DNA from: an uncultured bacterium
GTDB taxonomy: Bacteria > Bacteroidota > Bacteroidia > Bacteroidales > Muribaculaceae
Direction of reading: 5' to 3'
Length of the DNA stretch: 64,000 nt
NCBI GenBank assembly: GCA_905214735.1
Contig: CAJMNI010000003.1
Location: forward strand, 50,026 to 114,025
Shown here: positions 34,642 to 43,154 of the stretch, in pieces
Numbering within the stretch: position 1 is the stretch's first letter
How the letters are laid out: each line of letters opens with the position of its first letter
Made by a program: the position numbers and the translations under genes
Notes under the pieces: model-generated
Seen by the model: only the letters and a program-made list of their open reading frames with translations
What the model was told of the DNA's origin: nothing
Database searches by the model: none

Positions 34642-37600
34642 GTCTCTACAGTTCAGCCGTCAAACGCCCGATCACCACGCTGCTCTGCTTCGTGACGGTG
34701 ATCATCCTCGGCCTGTTCTCGCTCAGCAAGCTCCCGATCGACCTCTACCCCGACATCGACACCAACTCCATAATGGTCATCACGATGTATCCGGGCGCGA
34801 GCGCCAAGGATATCGAGCAGAACGTCAGCAAGCCTCTCGAGAACACGCTCAACTCCGTGGAGCATCTGAAGCACATCACCTCCACATCGCGTGAAAACAC
34901 TTCGGTGATCACGCTGGAGTTCGAATATGGCTACGACATCGACGTGCTCACCAACGACGTGCGCGACAAGCTCGACATGGTGGCCTCCTCGCTTCCCGAC
35001 GATGCGGAAAACCCGATCATCTTCAAGTTCTCCACCGACATGATTCCCATCTGCCTCCTCTCGGTGCAGGCCAAGGAGAGCATGGCCGGTCTTTACAAGA
35101 TCCTCGACGAGAACGTGGCCAACCCGCTGGCCCGCGTCGACGGTGTCGGTTCGGTGTCGATTTCCGGCGCTCCGAAGCGTGAGATCCACATCTATATCGA
35201 CCCGAACCGCCTCGAGGCCTATAACCTTTCGGTGGAAACGGTCTCGAATGTGGTGGCCACAGAAAACCGCAACGTGCCGGGCGGTTCGTTCGACATCGGA
35301 TCGAACACCTACGCGCTGCGCGTGCAGGGAGAGTTTGAAGACACCCGCCAGCTCACCGACCTCCCGGTCGGAAGCCACGACGGCAAGGTGATCTATCTCC
35401 GCGACGTGGCCAAAGTGGTCGACTCCCTCGAGGAGAGAACCCAGCAGACCTACATCAACGGTCAGGAGGGAGCCATCATCGTTATCCAGAAGCAGTCGGG
35501 CGCCAACTCGGTGGAGATTTCCGACAAGGTTGCCGAAATGCTTCCGAAGCTTGAGAAAAACCTCCCCTCCGACGTGAAGATCGGCGTGATCGTTGACACT
35601 TCCGACAATATCCGCAACACTATCGCCTCGCTGGTGGAGACAGTGCTCTACGCCCTCCTCTTCGTGGCAATCGTGGTGTTCCTCTTCCTCGGACGCTGGC
35701 GCGCAACGATGATCATCCTCATCACCATCCCGGTGTCGCTGATCGCCTCGTTCATCTATCTTTACGCCACCGGCAATACCCTCAACATCATCTCGCTCTC
35801 GGCCCTTTCGATATCTATCGGTATGGTGGTCGACGATGCGATTGTGGTGCTCGAGAACGTCACGACCCATATCGAACGGGGCGCGGCGCCGAAGCAGGCC
35901 GCCGTCCACGGCACCAACGAGGTGGCCATCTCCGTTATCGCCTCGACGCTTACGCTTATCGCGGTGTTCTTCCCGCTGACCCTTGTCACGGGCATGACCG
36001 GCGTGATGTTCCGTCAGCTCGGATGGATGGTGACCATCATGATGATCATCTCGACCACCTGCGCCCTCTCGCTCACCCCGATGCTCTGCTCGCAGTGGCT
36101 CCGCCTCCGCCCGCAAGACAGCGGCAAGAAGAAGAAACACAACTGGTATTCATATATCGAAAAGGGCCTCGACAAATTCGACGACGGCTATGCCCGCCTG
36201 CTCGGCAGAGTGGTCAGCCACCGCACGGTGACAGTGCTCGTCTGCCTCGGCATCTTCGTCGGCTCTATCTTCCTCATGCAGCAGGTCGGAACGGAGTTCT
36301 TCCCCACTCAGGACAACTCCCGTATCGGCGTCAATCTGGAACTGCCGATCGGTTCGCGCGTGGAATATGCCGAGGAGGTGACATCGCGCCTCGACAGCAT
36401 CTGGCGCAAGCAGTTCCCCGAGATCGAGGTCTGCAGCTATACGGTAGGTCCGGCAAGCTCCGACAATACTTTTGCCTCTCTTTCCGACAATGGTTCGCAC
36501 ATTATCTCGATGAACATCCGTCTCTCCAATCCGGACGAGCGCTCACGCAGCATCACGGAGATTGCCGACGGCATGCGTAAGGTGATCGACGAGCAATTCC
36601 CCGACTTCAAGAAAGCGGAGGTTATGGTCGGCGGCGGACGAGGAGCAGGAATGGGCGGCCAATCGACTATCGATTTCGAAATCTTCGGTTACGACTTCGA
36701 CGAGACCGACAAGGTGGCCCAACAGCTCCAGCAGATTTTGCGCGGCATCAACGGCACGGCCGACGTGACAATCTCGCGTTCGGACTATCAGCCCGAATAT
36801 CAGGTGGACTTCGACCGCGAGAAGCTTTCGATGTATGGCATCAACCTTCAGACTGCCGCCTACTATCTGCGCAACCGCATCAACGGCGCCACGGCTTCGC
36901 AGTTCCGCGAGGACGGCGAGGAATACGACATCAAGGTGATGTATGATCCGGAACACCGCCAGCAGATCTCCGACATCGAGAATATCCTCATCTATACTCC
37001 TCAGGGCCAGGGCATCCGGCTCAAGGAGCTCGGCACGGTTGTGGAGCGTTTCACACCGCCGAACATCGAGCGTAAGGACCGCGAGCGTATCATCACGGTT
37101 TCGGCCGTGGTCGACGGGGCGCCGATGAGCGAAGTGGTTACTGCGGCCCAGGCTGAGATCGACAGTCTCGATCTCCCGGCTGGCGTGACTATCGACATTG
37201 CCGGTAGCTACGAAGACCAGCAGGATTCGTTTGGCGACCTGATGATGCTCGGCCTCCTTATCATCGTGCTCGTCTATATCGTGATGGCGGCCCAGTTCGA
37301 GTCGTTCACCTATCCCGGCATCATCATGACCTCGCTGCTCTTCGCCTTCTCGGGAGTCTTCCTGATTCTCTGGATCACCGGCCATACGCTCAACATGATG
37401 TCGATGATCGGCGCCATCATGCTGATCGGTATAGTGGTGAAGAACGGTATCGTGCTGATCGACTATATCACGCTCAACCGTGAACGCGGCATGGGCATCC
37501 GCACGGCGGTGATCGACGGCGGACGTTCGCGTCTGCGTCCGGTGGTGATGACCACTCTGACGACAATCCTCGGTATGGTGCCGATGGCTGTCGGTTCGGG

Positions 37601-37775
37601 CGAAGGCGCCGAGCTATGGCGCCCGATGGGTGTGGCCGTGATCGGGGGTCTTACCTTCTCCACGATCCTGACCCTGCTCTTCGTGCCTGTGCTCTATTGC
37701 TCGTTTGCCGGTCGCGGAGTCCGCAACCAGCGCAAGAAGCATCGCCGTTTAATGTTAAAGAAAGCTGAAAAATGA
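34638..37775 (+). CDS. RND efflux pump permease (HAE1-type)
   Basis: A 1045-residue proton-driven pump with the AcrB layout: TM1 near residues 13-30, a large periplasmic loop, TM2-6 (from ETVLYALLFVAIVVFLFL), TM7, a second periplasmic loop and TM8-12 (from LLIIVLVYIVMAAQFESF). The proton-relay region in TM4 has GMVVDDAIVVLENV, with the two adjacent aspartates. A lysine-rich cytoplasmic loop follows TM6. Substrates cannot be read from sequence; drugs, bile salts or detergents are usual. It overlaps the adaptor upstream and a small PII-like gene downstream, each by four bases. Confidence 0.95.
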   Translation: MSLYSSAVKRPITTLLCFVTVIILGLFSLSKLPIDLYPDIDTNSIMVITMYPGASAKDIEQNVSKPLENTLNSVEHLKHITSTSRENTSVITLEFEYGYDIDVLTNDVRDKLDMVASSLPDDAENPIIFKFSTDMIPICLLSVQAKESMAGLYKILDENVANPLARVDGVGSVSISGAPKREIHIYIDPNRLEAYNLSVETVSNVVATENRNVPGGSFDIGSNTYALRVQGEFEDTRQLTDLPVGSHDGKVIYLRDVAKVVDSLEERTQQTYINGQEGAIIVIQKQSGANSVEISDKVAEMLPKLEKNLPSDVKIGVIVDTSDNIRNTIASLVETVLYALLFVAIVVFLFLGRWRATMIILITIPVSLIASFIYLYATGNTLNIISLSALSISIGMVVDDAIVVLENVTTHIERGAAPKQAAVHGTNEVAISVIASTLTLIAVFFPLTLVTGMTGVMFRQLGWMVTIMMIISTTCALSLTPMLCSQWLRLRPQDSGKKKKHNWYSYIEKGLDKFDDGYARLLGRVVSHRTVTVLVCLGIFVGSIFLMQQVGTEFFPTQDNSRIGVNLELPIGSRVEYAEEVTSRLDSIWRKQFPEIEVCSYTVGPASSDNTFASLSDNGSHIISMNIRLSNPDERSRSITEIADGMRKVIDEQFPDFKKAEVMVGGGRGAGMGGQSTIDFEIFGYDFDETDKVAQQLQQILRGINGTADVTISRSDYQPEYQVDFDREKLSMYGINLQTAAYYLRNRINGATASQFREDGEEYDIKVMYDPEHRQQISDIENILIYTPQGQGIRLKELGTVVERFTPPNIERKDRERIITVSAVVDGAPMSEVVTAAQAEIDSLDLPAGVTIDIAGSYEDQQDSFGDLMMLGLLIIVLVYIVMAAQFESFTYPGIIMTSLLFAFSGVFLILWITGHTLNMMSMIGAIMLIGIVVKNGIVLIDYITLNRERGMGIRTAVIDGGRSRLRPVVMTTLTTILGMVPMAVGSGEGAELWRPMGVAVIGGLTFSTILTLLFVPVLYCSFAGRGVRNQRKKHRRLMLKKAEK

Positions 37776-38065
37776 AAGCGATATTCATAGCCTACGACCA
37801 GGCTCATCACGAACATATAATTGAAATTCTCAACCACCTGAGTTGCCGGGGCTTCACAGCCTTCGGCGACGTTCAGGGGCGGGGATCGAAAACGGGCACG
37901 CCCCATTACGGCACCCACGCATGGCCCTCGCTCGTGCAGGCGATGCTCGTCTTCGCCGACGATGACAAAGAGCAGCCTCTGCTCGACAAACTGCGCGAGA
38001 TCGACCGCGAAAAGCCGCTCCTCGGCCTCCGCGCCTTCGTCTGGGACGTCAACAACACCATCTGA
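37772..38065 (+). CDS. small PII-like protein at the end of the RND operon
   Basis: A 97-residue cytoplasmic protein starting inside the pump's stop codon (ATGA), so translationally coupled. The strand-helix-strand order (MKAIFIAYDQ, helix, GFTAFGDVQGRG, LVQAMLVFADD, helix, LRAFVWDV) suggests a ferredoxin-like fold of the PII signal-protein superfamily, and the GDVQGRG loop sits where PII has its T-loop. PII-like proteins bind nucleotides or metabolites and often sense for a neighbouring transporter. That role here is inference; I cannot see conserved ligand residues with certainty. Confidence 0.6.
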   Translation: MKAIFIAYDQAHHEHIIEILNHLSCRGFTAFGDVQGRGSKTGTPHYGTHAWPSLVQAMLVFADDDKEQPLLDKLREIDREKPLLGLRAFVWDVNNTI

Positions 38066-38142
38066 ACCCTCCCGAATAGCATATCCCGACAGTCAAATCG
38101 CCCGGGATATTCTATCTCCGATAGATTCCGCAGTCAACCTGC

Positions 38143-38179
38143 AACAAAAAATGCCGCAAAATTTGCGGCATTTTTTGTT
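38143..38179. terminator. bidirectional terminator
   Basis: AACAAAAAATGCCGCAAA (38143-38160) and TTTGCGGCATTTTTTGTT (38162-38179) are exact complements. T-runs on both strands suit the convergent efflux operon and AAA_14 gene. Confidence 0.9.
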
Positions 38180-38204
38180 TATCTGATTACTCATCGCAGG
38201 TTCT

Positions 38205-39371
38205 CTATCGCGGGGAGGCGATATCTTGGAAGTCGGTGATCGAAACGCCGTTGAAATCGGGAAGAGACGGGCCTGTGTAAATAATCTTCTTGTCGTTTAC
38301 AAGATCCGGAAATGATTTCCCGAATGACTTTATCCCTTTTGTGAAATCCGGATGAAATGTGGCAGCTGATTTTATTTCAATGCAGTCAAACCTGCTCCCT
38401 TTTTTCACCAACAAATCTACTTCAACACCATTGGAGTCGCGGTAAAAATAAAGGCCTCCGTTCACCCCTCTATTGAAGTTCTCTTTCAGATAATTCATTA
38501 TTACCATATTCTCAAAGAGATGCCCACGCATTTTATCCCGATCCATCGTTTGTGGCGAGTCAATGTCGAGAAGACAGGATGCTACTCCACAATCCGTGAA
38601 GTAGAGTTTAGGACTCTTGGTGAGCCGTTTTCGGGTATTCGTGTGGAATGGCGGAAGCAAATAAATGAGATAAGATGCCTGAAGAACCGAAAGCCAAGAG
38701 TTTATGGTGTTTACGGCTACACCAAGTTCGTTTGAAAGTTCCGAGGAGTTGAAGACGCTCCCTATCCTTGCCGCACACAATCTCATAAAACGCTGGAATA
38801 TGTCAAGATCTTTTATGGCGAGAAGATTGCGGACATCTCGTTCGATATACGTCTTGACATAATTGGGATATAACAGCCCGGGTATATTTTTACCACTCCA
38901 GATGGCAGGATAAAAGCCTGAATAAAGAAGCGTGTTCAAGTCTTTATCAGCCTCTATTGCCGAAATTTCCCCTAACGTAAGAGGCAAAAGCTCAAACACA
39001 GCCGAACGTCCGGCAAGTGACTGCGACACGGCGTGCAGAAGCGAGAATTGAGAGCTTCCTGTAAGATAAAACTTACTTTCAGCATTATTGTCGACAATAC
39101 CTTGGATGTATGAAAGCAACTCGGGAACGTTCTGCACCTCGTCAATAAGCATGCTGTTTCCTGATTGGGAAAGGAAACCTCTGGGATCACTTCGGGCAAA
39201 TAGCCTGATATCAGGATCTTCAAGCGAATAATATGGAATGTCGTTGAAAAGATGACGTAGCAATGTAGACTTTCCCGATTGCCTTGGTCCTGTGAGTGTG
39301 ATGACCGGAAAATATTTTGATGCATCAAGAATCTTATCAGACAGTTCCCTGTGTATGAATACTTTCGACAT
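38205..39371 (-). CDS. AAA_14/DUF4143 ATP-binding protein
   Basis: A 388-residue ATPase of the widespread AAA_14-DUF4143 type. Walker A is TGPRQSGKST near residue 29, Walker B is MLIDEVQNVP, a sensor-like serine pair is in FYLTGSSQF, and the C-terminal DUF4143 domain has GLYFYRDSNGVEVDLLVKKG, which resembles the core of PD-(D/E)xK nucleases (D...ExD...). The family is common in variable genome regions and its function is not settled. The gene has its own minus-strand promoter, is AT-richer than its neighbours and lies beside tRNA-Leu, so it looks acquired. Possible roles include a defence or toxin-antitoxin component. Confidence 0.85.
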   Translation of the reverse strand: MSKVFIHRELSDKILDASKYFPVITLTGPRQSGKSTLLRHLFNDIPYYSLEDPDIRLFARSDPRGFLSQSGNSMLIDEVQNVPELLSYIQGIVDNNAESKFYLTGSSQFSLLHAVSQSLAGRSAVFELLPLTLGEISAIEADKDLNTLLYSGFYPAIWSGKNIPGLLYPNYVKTYIERDVRNLLAIKDLDIFQRFMRLCAARIGSVFNSSELSNELGVAVNTINSWLSVLQASYLIYLLPPFHTNTRKRLTKSPKLYFTDCGVASCLLDIDSPQTMDRDKMRGHLFENMVIMNYLKENFNRGVNGGLYFYRDSNGVEVDLLVKKGSRFDCIEIKSAATFHPDFTKGIKSFGKSFPDLVNDKKIIYTGPSLPDFNGVSITDFQDIASPR

Positions 39372-39409
39372 GGCTTAACCCAATTTTATGCAAATTTTCA
39401 GTAGCACTG

Positions 39410-39441
39410 CAAATTTACATAAAATATCAGATTCAACCAAA
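39410..39441 (-). promoter_or_regulatory. promoter of the AAA_14 gene
   Basis: On the minus strand: TTTG (39438-39441), a 20-bp spacer and TAAATTTG (39410-39417). Confidence 0.75.
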
Positions 39442-39474
39442 TTTTCTCGAGATTTTTTCAGTTTAGCCATGACG

Positions 39475-39506
39475 TTTGCGGGCGTGAGAAATTTTTACTA
39501 TCTTTG
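39475..39506 (+). promoter_or_regulatory. promoter of tRNA-Leu
   Basis: TTTG at 39475-39478, a 20-bp spacer and TATCTTTG at 39499-39506, 12 bases before the tRNA. Confidence 0.8.
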
Positions 39507-39517
39507 CAGTCGGATTG

Positions 39518-39599
39518 GCGCGTGTGGCGTAATTGGTAGCCGCGCTAGACTTAGGATCTAGTGTCTTGCGACGTGCAGGTTCGAGTCCTGTCACGCGCA
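39518..39599 (+). tRNA. tRNA-Leu (TAG)
   Basis: Acceptor GCGCGTG pairs with CACGCGC. The anticodon stem CTAGA/TCTAG encloses the loop CTTAGGA, giving anticodon TAG. A long variable arm, as expected for a class II tRNA, precedes the T arm GCAGG-TTCGAGT-CCTGT. CCA is not encoded. Confidence 0.93.
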
Positions 39600-39601
39600 C
39601 A

Positions 39602-39637
39602 AAAAGCTGATAATCTTCCGATTATCAGCTTTTATTT
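39602..39637 (+). terminator. terminator after tRNA-Leu
   Basis: AAAAGCTGATAATC (about 39602-39615) pairs exactly with GATTATCAGCTTTT around a TTCC loop. The A-run and T-run suggest it also works for the convergent STAND gene. Confidence 0.85.
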
Positions 39638-39693
39638 ATTCATCGGCCTCAGCCATCACATCATCTGCATCCCGTCACGACATCTGATCTTCC

Positions 39694-42039
39694 TTATCCA
39701 ATCTTCGCCATCTCTTCACGCAACCATGCCGCATCGGCCTCCTGACCATACTCTTCTGCCACCCGCAACATCCGCTGATAAAACTGTCTTCTGACCCTTA
39801 TTACCGGCCCATATGTTGACTGAGGATATGTGACACCGTCAACTTTTTCAATCCGCGGCGAATTTTTATTCTTATGCCTATATATTGGCGGGACGTCGGG
39901 ATTGTCCATTTTTCGCATCTCATATCCGGCCGCATACAACTCTTCCCAAAAAGCCGAAAGCAACGAATCATTAATGTGATTAACCGCCCAGGCATAAGTC
40001 AGCCATCGATATATGCTGTCAAAATCACGTCCGAAATAATATATTATAGGCAATACTGTGGCCTGCCGGATTAATCTCTCATTCATCTCCATGATCATCT
40101 TTGCCTTAGAAGGAGTCACGATTTTACTTTTGAAATTTGGATAATCGATCAGATTTTCAAAATATGCAACTACTCTTTTATATACTTCAACGAGAGAATC
40201 CGGGACTTCCTTTTTGACCGCATCGGATATTCGTTCGACCGAAAGATAGAACCGTCCGGTCGTGTTTCCGCATAAATTCAATATATATGGTCTCACCATC
40301 GACCACTCGATAGGCAACGGCTTGAAGATATCGACCATCTCATCTTCGGTCAATCCGTTTGGCACAAGCGCCAACGCCGCCAATATATTCATCGCCGTTT
40401 CAGAATAGTCACGCCTTCCGCCGGAGAATATCGACTTCATATTGCGGATAAGCAGCCGGAACATCTCCGTCTCATCCTGCACCGACGTCAGCTGGTCGAT
40501 ATATGCGTCGATCTCCTCATACGACCCGAAACAAACCAGCAAATCAAGCAGATATTTAAGCAACTTAGGAGAGTGTCCTATTTTCGAGCCTGCTATTTTA
40601 TTCAGCTGTCTTCCCTCTTCATCAAGCATTTTTCCATATTGGGCAAGATAGTTGGATATAAATTCGCAAGACCGTTCTTTAGACATAGAAGTGATTTTTA
40701 CTTCAGAACAGCCATCGAGCGTGCGTAGATATTCTTCCAGATCTGAATCTGCATTGACCGTCAGAAGCAATTTGACATTGCTGAATTTTCCCAAGAAATC
40801 GAGAAGTTTCATGATGTCGGGCATAGGCGACTTGCTTAATCCGTCGAGCGCTACATAGACCGGCCGTGTTGATAAATGGTGTAGCGACTTTGCCAGTTTT
40901 CCTGCCAGCCTTTTGACCGGATTGCCCGTCAGTGCCCATACTGAGGGTAAAGCCGAAAAGTAAATTTCTTTCGCTGATTCTTTGCCTACTCTCATCCTAT
41001 CAACCAAATATTTAGACATCAACCTAACAACGGTAAATGGCACTTTTACATTCAACCATGCATATTCGGCCATCTCCTTCATTTGAGACTTTCCTCGCGC
41101 AGTGACTCCGAGAGCATCAAGAATCTCTACAGAAATATATTCGATGGTTTCTTCGGTGTTCAGATTATCAAGATCACAATAGACCACAATAGGTTTTTCC
41201 GCCCATTCGCGCATCCGCTCGCTCATATAGGCCAACATATACGACTTGCCGACGCCGGGGGCTCCGTCTAAACAGAATATCTTCGAAGAGTTATCCTTAG
41301 CCCATTTGACCAACTGCCGTTCCTCTTCTTCATATCCCATGAGCGAATTGGATCTCATTGAGAGCAGAACCTCCTGATAATGATGTTCGGTATTGAAATC
41401 AGCCGGAAATGCATCATCGATAAACCGAGTCAGTTCCTGCAAAACAAGGCGCGCCAATTCTTCCGGGTCGTCATATTCAAACACTTTGAATTTTGACTGG
41501 CTCCGGATTTTCCTTTTCAGTTCATTGAGTTTTCTTTCATTCTCCGAACCTTCGGTTTCCCGATATTCGGGAAGTATGTCGGCTGAATCCGAACGGATAA
41601 AGAAGATAGCGTTGACTTTATCGTTTTTATCGTATGCCGACATCAAAGCGGCATACTGCATCTCCATCTCTGTGATGCTCAATCCCTGATTCATGGCCTC
41701 TTGAAGCCAAGGATAACGGAATTTCAATCTGTCAGTGAAACCGCCGAAATCATTCTCGGTCGGCACCCAGCCATATCTGTGGCCGACTATCCCGATGAAA
41801 AAAGGCCTCGAGTTGTCAATTTCACGCATGCAAGACTCAAACACAAGACCCTCTCTCGCCTCGGCCTCTGTTATACCCCATCGCAGATCAATCGGTGTAA
41901 AATTAACACCACGCTGAGCGCATGGTTCTTTCAAAATCGGAAACACATTCATTAAAGCGTCCCGTTCGGCGTTCATATCCGTAAAAGTTGAGGAAATGAA
42001 AAGCCGCAGACTCCGCTCCCTATTATTCGAATCACTCAT
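39694..42039 (-). CDS. DUF4062-STAND ATPase (TEP1/NPHP3-like N-terminus)
   Basis: A 781-residue cytoplasmic protein. Residues about 10-150 match DUF4062, known from metazoan TEP1, NPHP3 and NWD1: LRLFISSTFTDMNAERDAL, FTPIDLRWGITEAEA and FFIGIVGHRYGW. A NACHT-like STAND ATPase follows: Walker A GAPGVGKS at 259-266, a Walker B-like strand VYVALDG at 394-400 whose following residues are SKS instead of the common DE, a sensor-like LLLTVNAD, and a winged-helix-like part near 560-580. The C-terminal 200 residues are helical without clear WD or TPR repeats. STAND proteins are ligand-triggered switches and several bacterial ones are antiphage sensors; that role here is inference. It is AT-rich and ends beside the tRNA-Leu terminator. 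Confidence 0.82.
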   Translation of the reverse strand: MSDSNNRERSLRLFISSTFTDMNAERDALMNVFPILKEPCAQRGVNFTPIDLRWGITEAEAREGLVFESCMREIDNSRPFFIGIVGHRYGWVPTENDFGGFTDRLKFRYPWLQEAMNQGLSITEMEMQYAALMSAYDKNDKVNAIFFIRSDSADILPEYRETEGSENERKLNELKRKIRSQSKFKVFEYDDPEELARLVLQELTRFIDDAFPADFNTEHHYQEVLLSMRSNSLMGYEEEERQLVKWAKDNSSKIFCLDGAPGVGKSYMLAYMSERMREWAEKPIVVYCDLDNLNTEETIEYISVEILDALGVTARGKSQMKEMAEYAWLNVKVPFTVVRLMSKYLVDRMRVGKESAKEIYFSALPSVWALTGNPVKRLAGKLAKSLHHLSTRPVYVALDGLSKSPMPDIMKLLDFLGKFSNVKLLLTVNADSDLEEYLRTLDGCSEVKITSMSKERSCEFISNYLAQYGKMLDEEGRQLNKIAGSKIGHSPKLLKYLLDLLVCFGSYEEIDAYIDQLTSVQDETEMFRLLIRNMKSIFSGGRRDYSETAMNILAALALVPNGLTEDEMVDIFKPLPIEWSMVRPYILNLCGNTTGRFYLSVERISDAVKKEVPDSLVEVYKRVVAYFENLIDYPNFKSKIVTPSKAKMIMEMNERLIRQATVLPIIYYFGRDFDSIYRWLTYAWAVNHINDSLLSAFWEELYAAGYEMRKMDNPDVPPIYRHKNKNSPRIEKVDGVTYPQSTYGPVIRVRRQFYQRMLRVAEEYGQEADAAWLREEMAKIG

Positions 42040-42459
42040 GAAAACAAAATCAAAGTTTACTAAATCAAAAAAACTACGCCAATAAATGTTGTGTCATTGA
42101 AAACTATCAATGAAACAGATGCCATTTAAGCCAATAGTGAAAAAGAACTATCGGCAAAGAACTATCAGCAAGGAACTATCGGCAAAGATACAACTTTTAG
42201 TAAAGCGTCAGGATATCATCCCCAAGATTTTTGAAAAATATGTCGAATAATTTGCATAACCACTCCAATAAATCCGTAATGTGAGGGAATCTTCGAGTAT
42301 CAGGCAAGCACAACCATAATTGCATGACCGGGACCGGGGCTGCAAATGCGGTCGTAGGAGTAGTGGTGGAAGGGTGTTAACAATTTTTGGGGAGAGGGGT
42401 CGTGTTATCTGAAAAATTATTGCTAAATTCGCATTCGGGACGATTGTGGATTTTCCAAT
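42040..42459. other. 420-base intergenic region between divergent STAND and tdk genes
   Basis: No gene is seen. It holds an inverted repeat TCATTGA-aaacta-TCAATGA (42094-42113), a 14-bp tandem repeat (42142-42191) and only weak promoter-like boxes: a minus-strand TAAACTTTG at 42051-42059 with one base too many, and a plus-strand TAAATTCG at about 42424. Confidence 0.7.
42142..42191 (+). repeat. 14-bp tandem repeat, 3.5 copies
   Basis: Units AAAGAACTATCGGC, AAAGAACTATCAGC and AAGGAACTATCGGC, then a partial AAAGATAC. Two substitutions separate the three full copies. Confidence 0.9.
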
Positions 42460-43080
42460 ATGAGCAGAATAGGTAAATTATATTTCAGATACGGCACTAT
42501 GGGGTCGGCCAAAACAGCCCTTCTCCTCACAACTGCCTATAACTTCGAGGAACGCAAGATAGCCTACCGGTGCATGAAGCCGGTGGTCGACACCCGCGAC
42601 AATAAAAACGTGATCCGCAGCCGCATAGGCATCGAACGCGAATGCTCCTGGATCTATCCCGACACCAACCTCTACGAGATGGTCCTCGGCATGGGAGCCG
42701 ACACCGACCGCCCGGAATGGATCCTCGTCGATGAAGCCCAGTTCCTCTCCGCCGACCAGGTCGACCAGCTCGCCCGCGTTGTCGACGAATTCGGCATCAA
42801 CGTGATCTGCTACGGCCTGCGCACCGACTTCCGCACTCACCTTTTCGAGGGCTCGAAACGCCTGCTCGAAATCGCCGACACAATCGACGAAATCAAATCC
42901 ACATGCACTTGCGGACGCAAAACCATCGTCAACGCCCGCGTCAACTCCCTCGGCGAAATTATCACCGAAGGCGAAGTCGTGGAGATCGGCGGCAACGAAC
43001 GCTATATCGCTGTGTGCCGCAACTGCTGGCGCAACAAGCGGATCGAACAGAGCCGCAAATCAAGCCTCCCCCTCGATTAA
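42460..43080 (+). CDS. tdk: thymidine kinase
   Basis: A 206-residue type II thymidine kinase that phosphorylates thymidine with ATP in nucleoside salvage. Seen: N-terminal P-loop YGTMGSAKT, Walker B-type VDEAQFL with the catalytic glutamate region, the lasso/substrate segment CYGLRTDFRTHLFEGS, and zinc ligands in CTCG and CRNCW. The P-loop GTMGSAKT differs from the frequent GSMFSGKT version but is known in other kinases of this group. It runs divergently from the STAND gene and marks the return to normal chromosomal base composition. Confidence 0.93.
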   Translation: MSRIGKLYFRYGTMGSAKTALLLTTAYNFEERKIAYRCMKPVVDTRDNKNVIRSRIGIERECSWIYPDTNLYEMVLGMGADTDRPEWILVDEAQFLSADQVDQLARVVDEFGINVICYGLRTDFRTHLFEGSKRLLEIADTIDEIKSTCTCGRKTIVNARVNSLGEIITEGEVVEIGGNERYIAVCRNCWRNKRIEQSRKSSLPLD

Positions 43081-43154
43081 AATTCCAACCACCTAATATT
43101 CAGACTTAAACAACACAACTGCTTCCTTAAGCACATCAAGCAATAGCAACTACC

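Noticed and set aside
34653..36140. 495-codon His/Asp-rich frame opposite the RND pump
   Set aside because: Shadow of a long conserved gene; His/Asp/Val richness is typical of antisense translation here.
39518..39599. Integration site duplication of the tRNA-Leu 3' end
   Set aside because: I looked for a second copy of the tRNA 3' end near both edges of the accessory pocket and found none, and no integrase gene is present.
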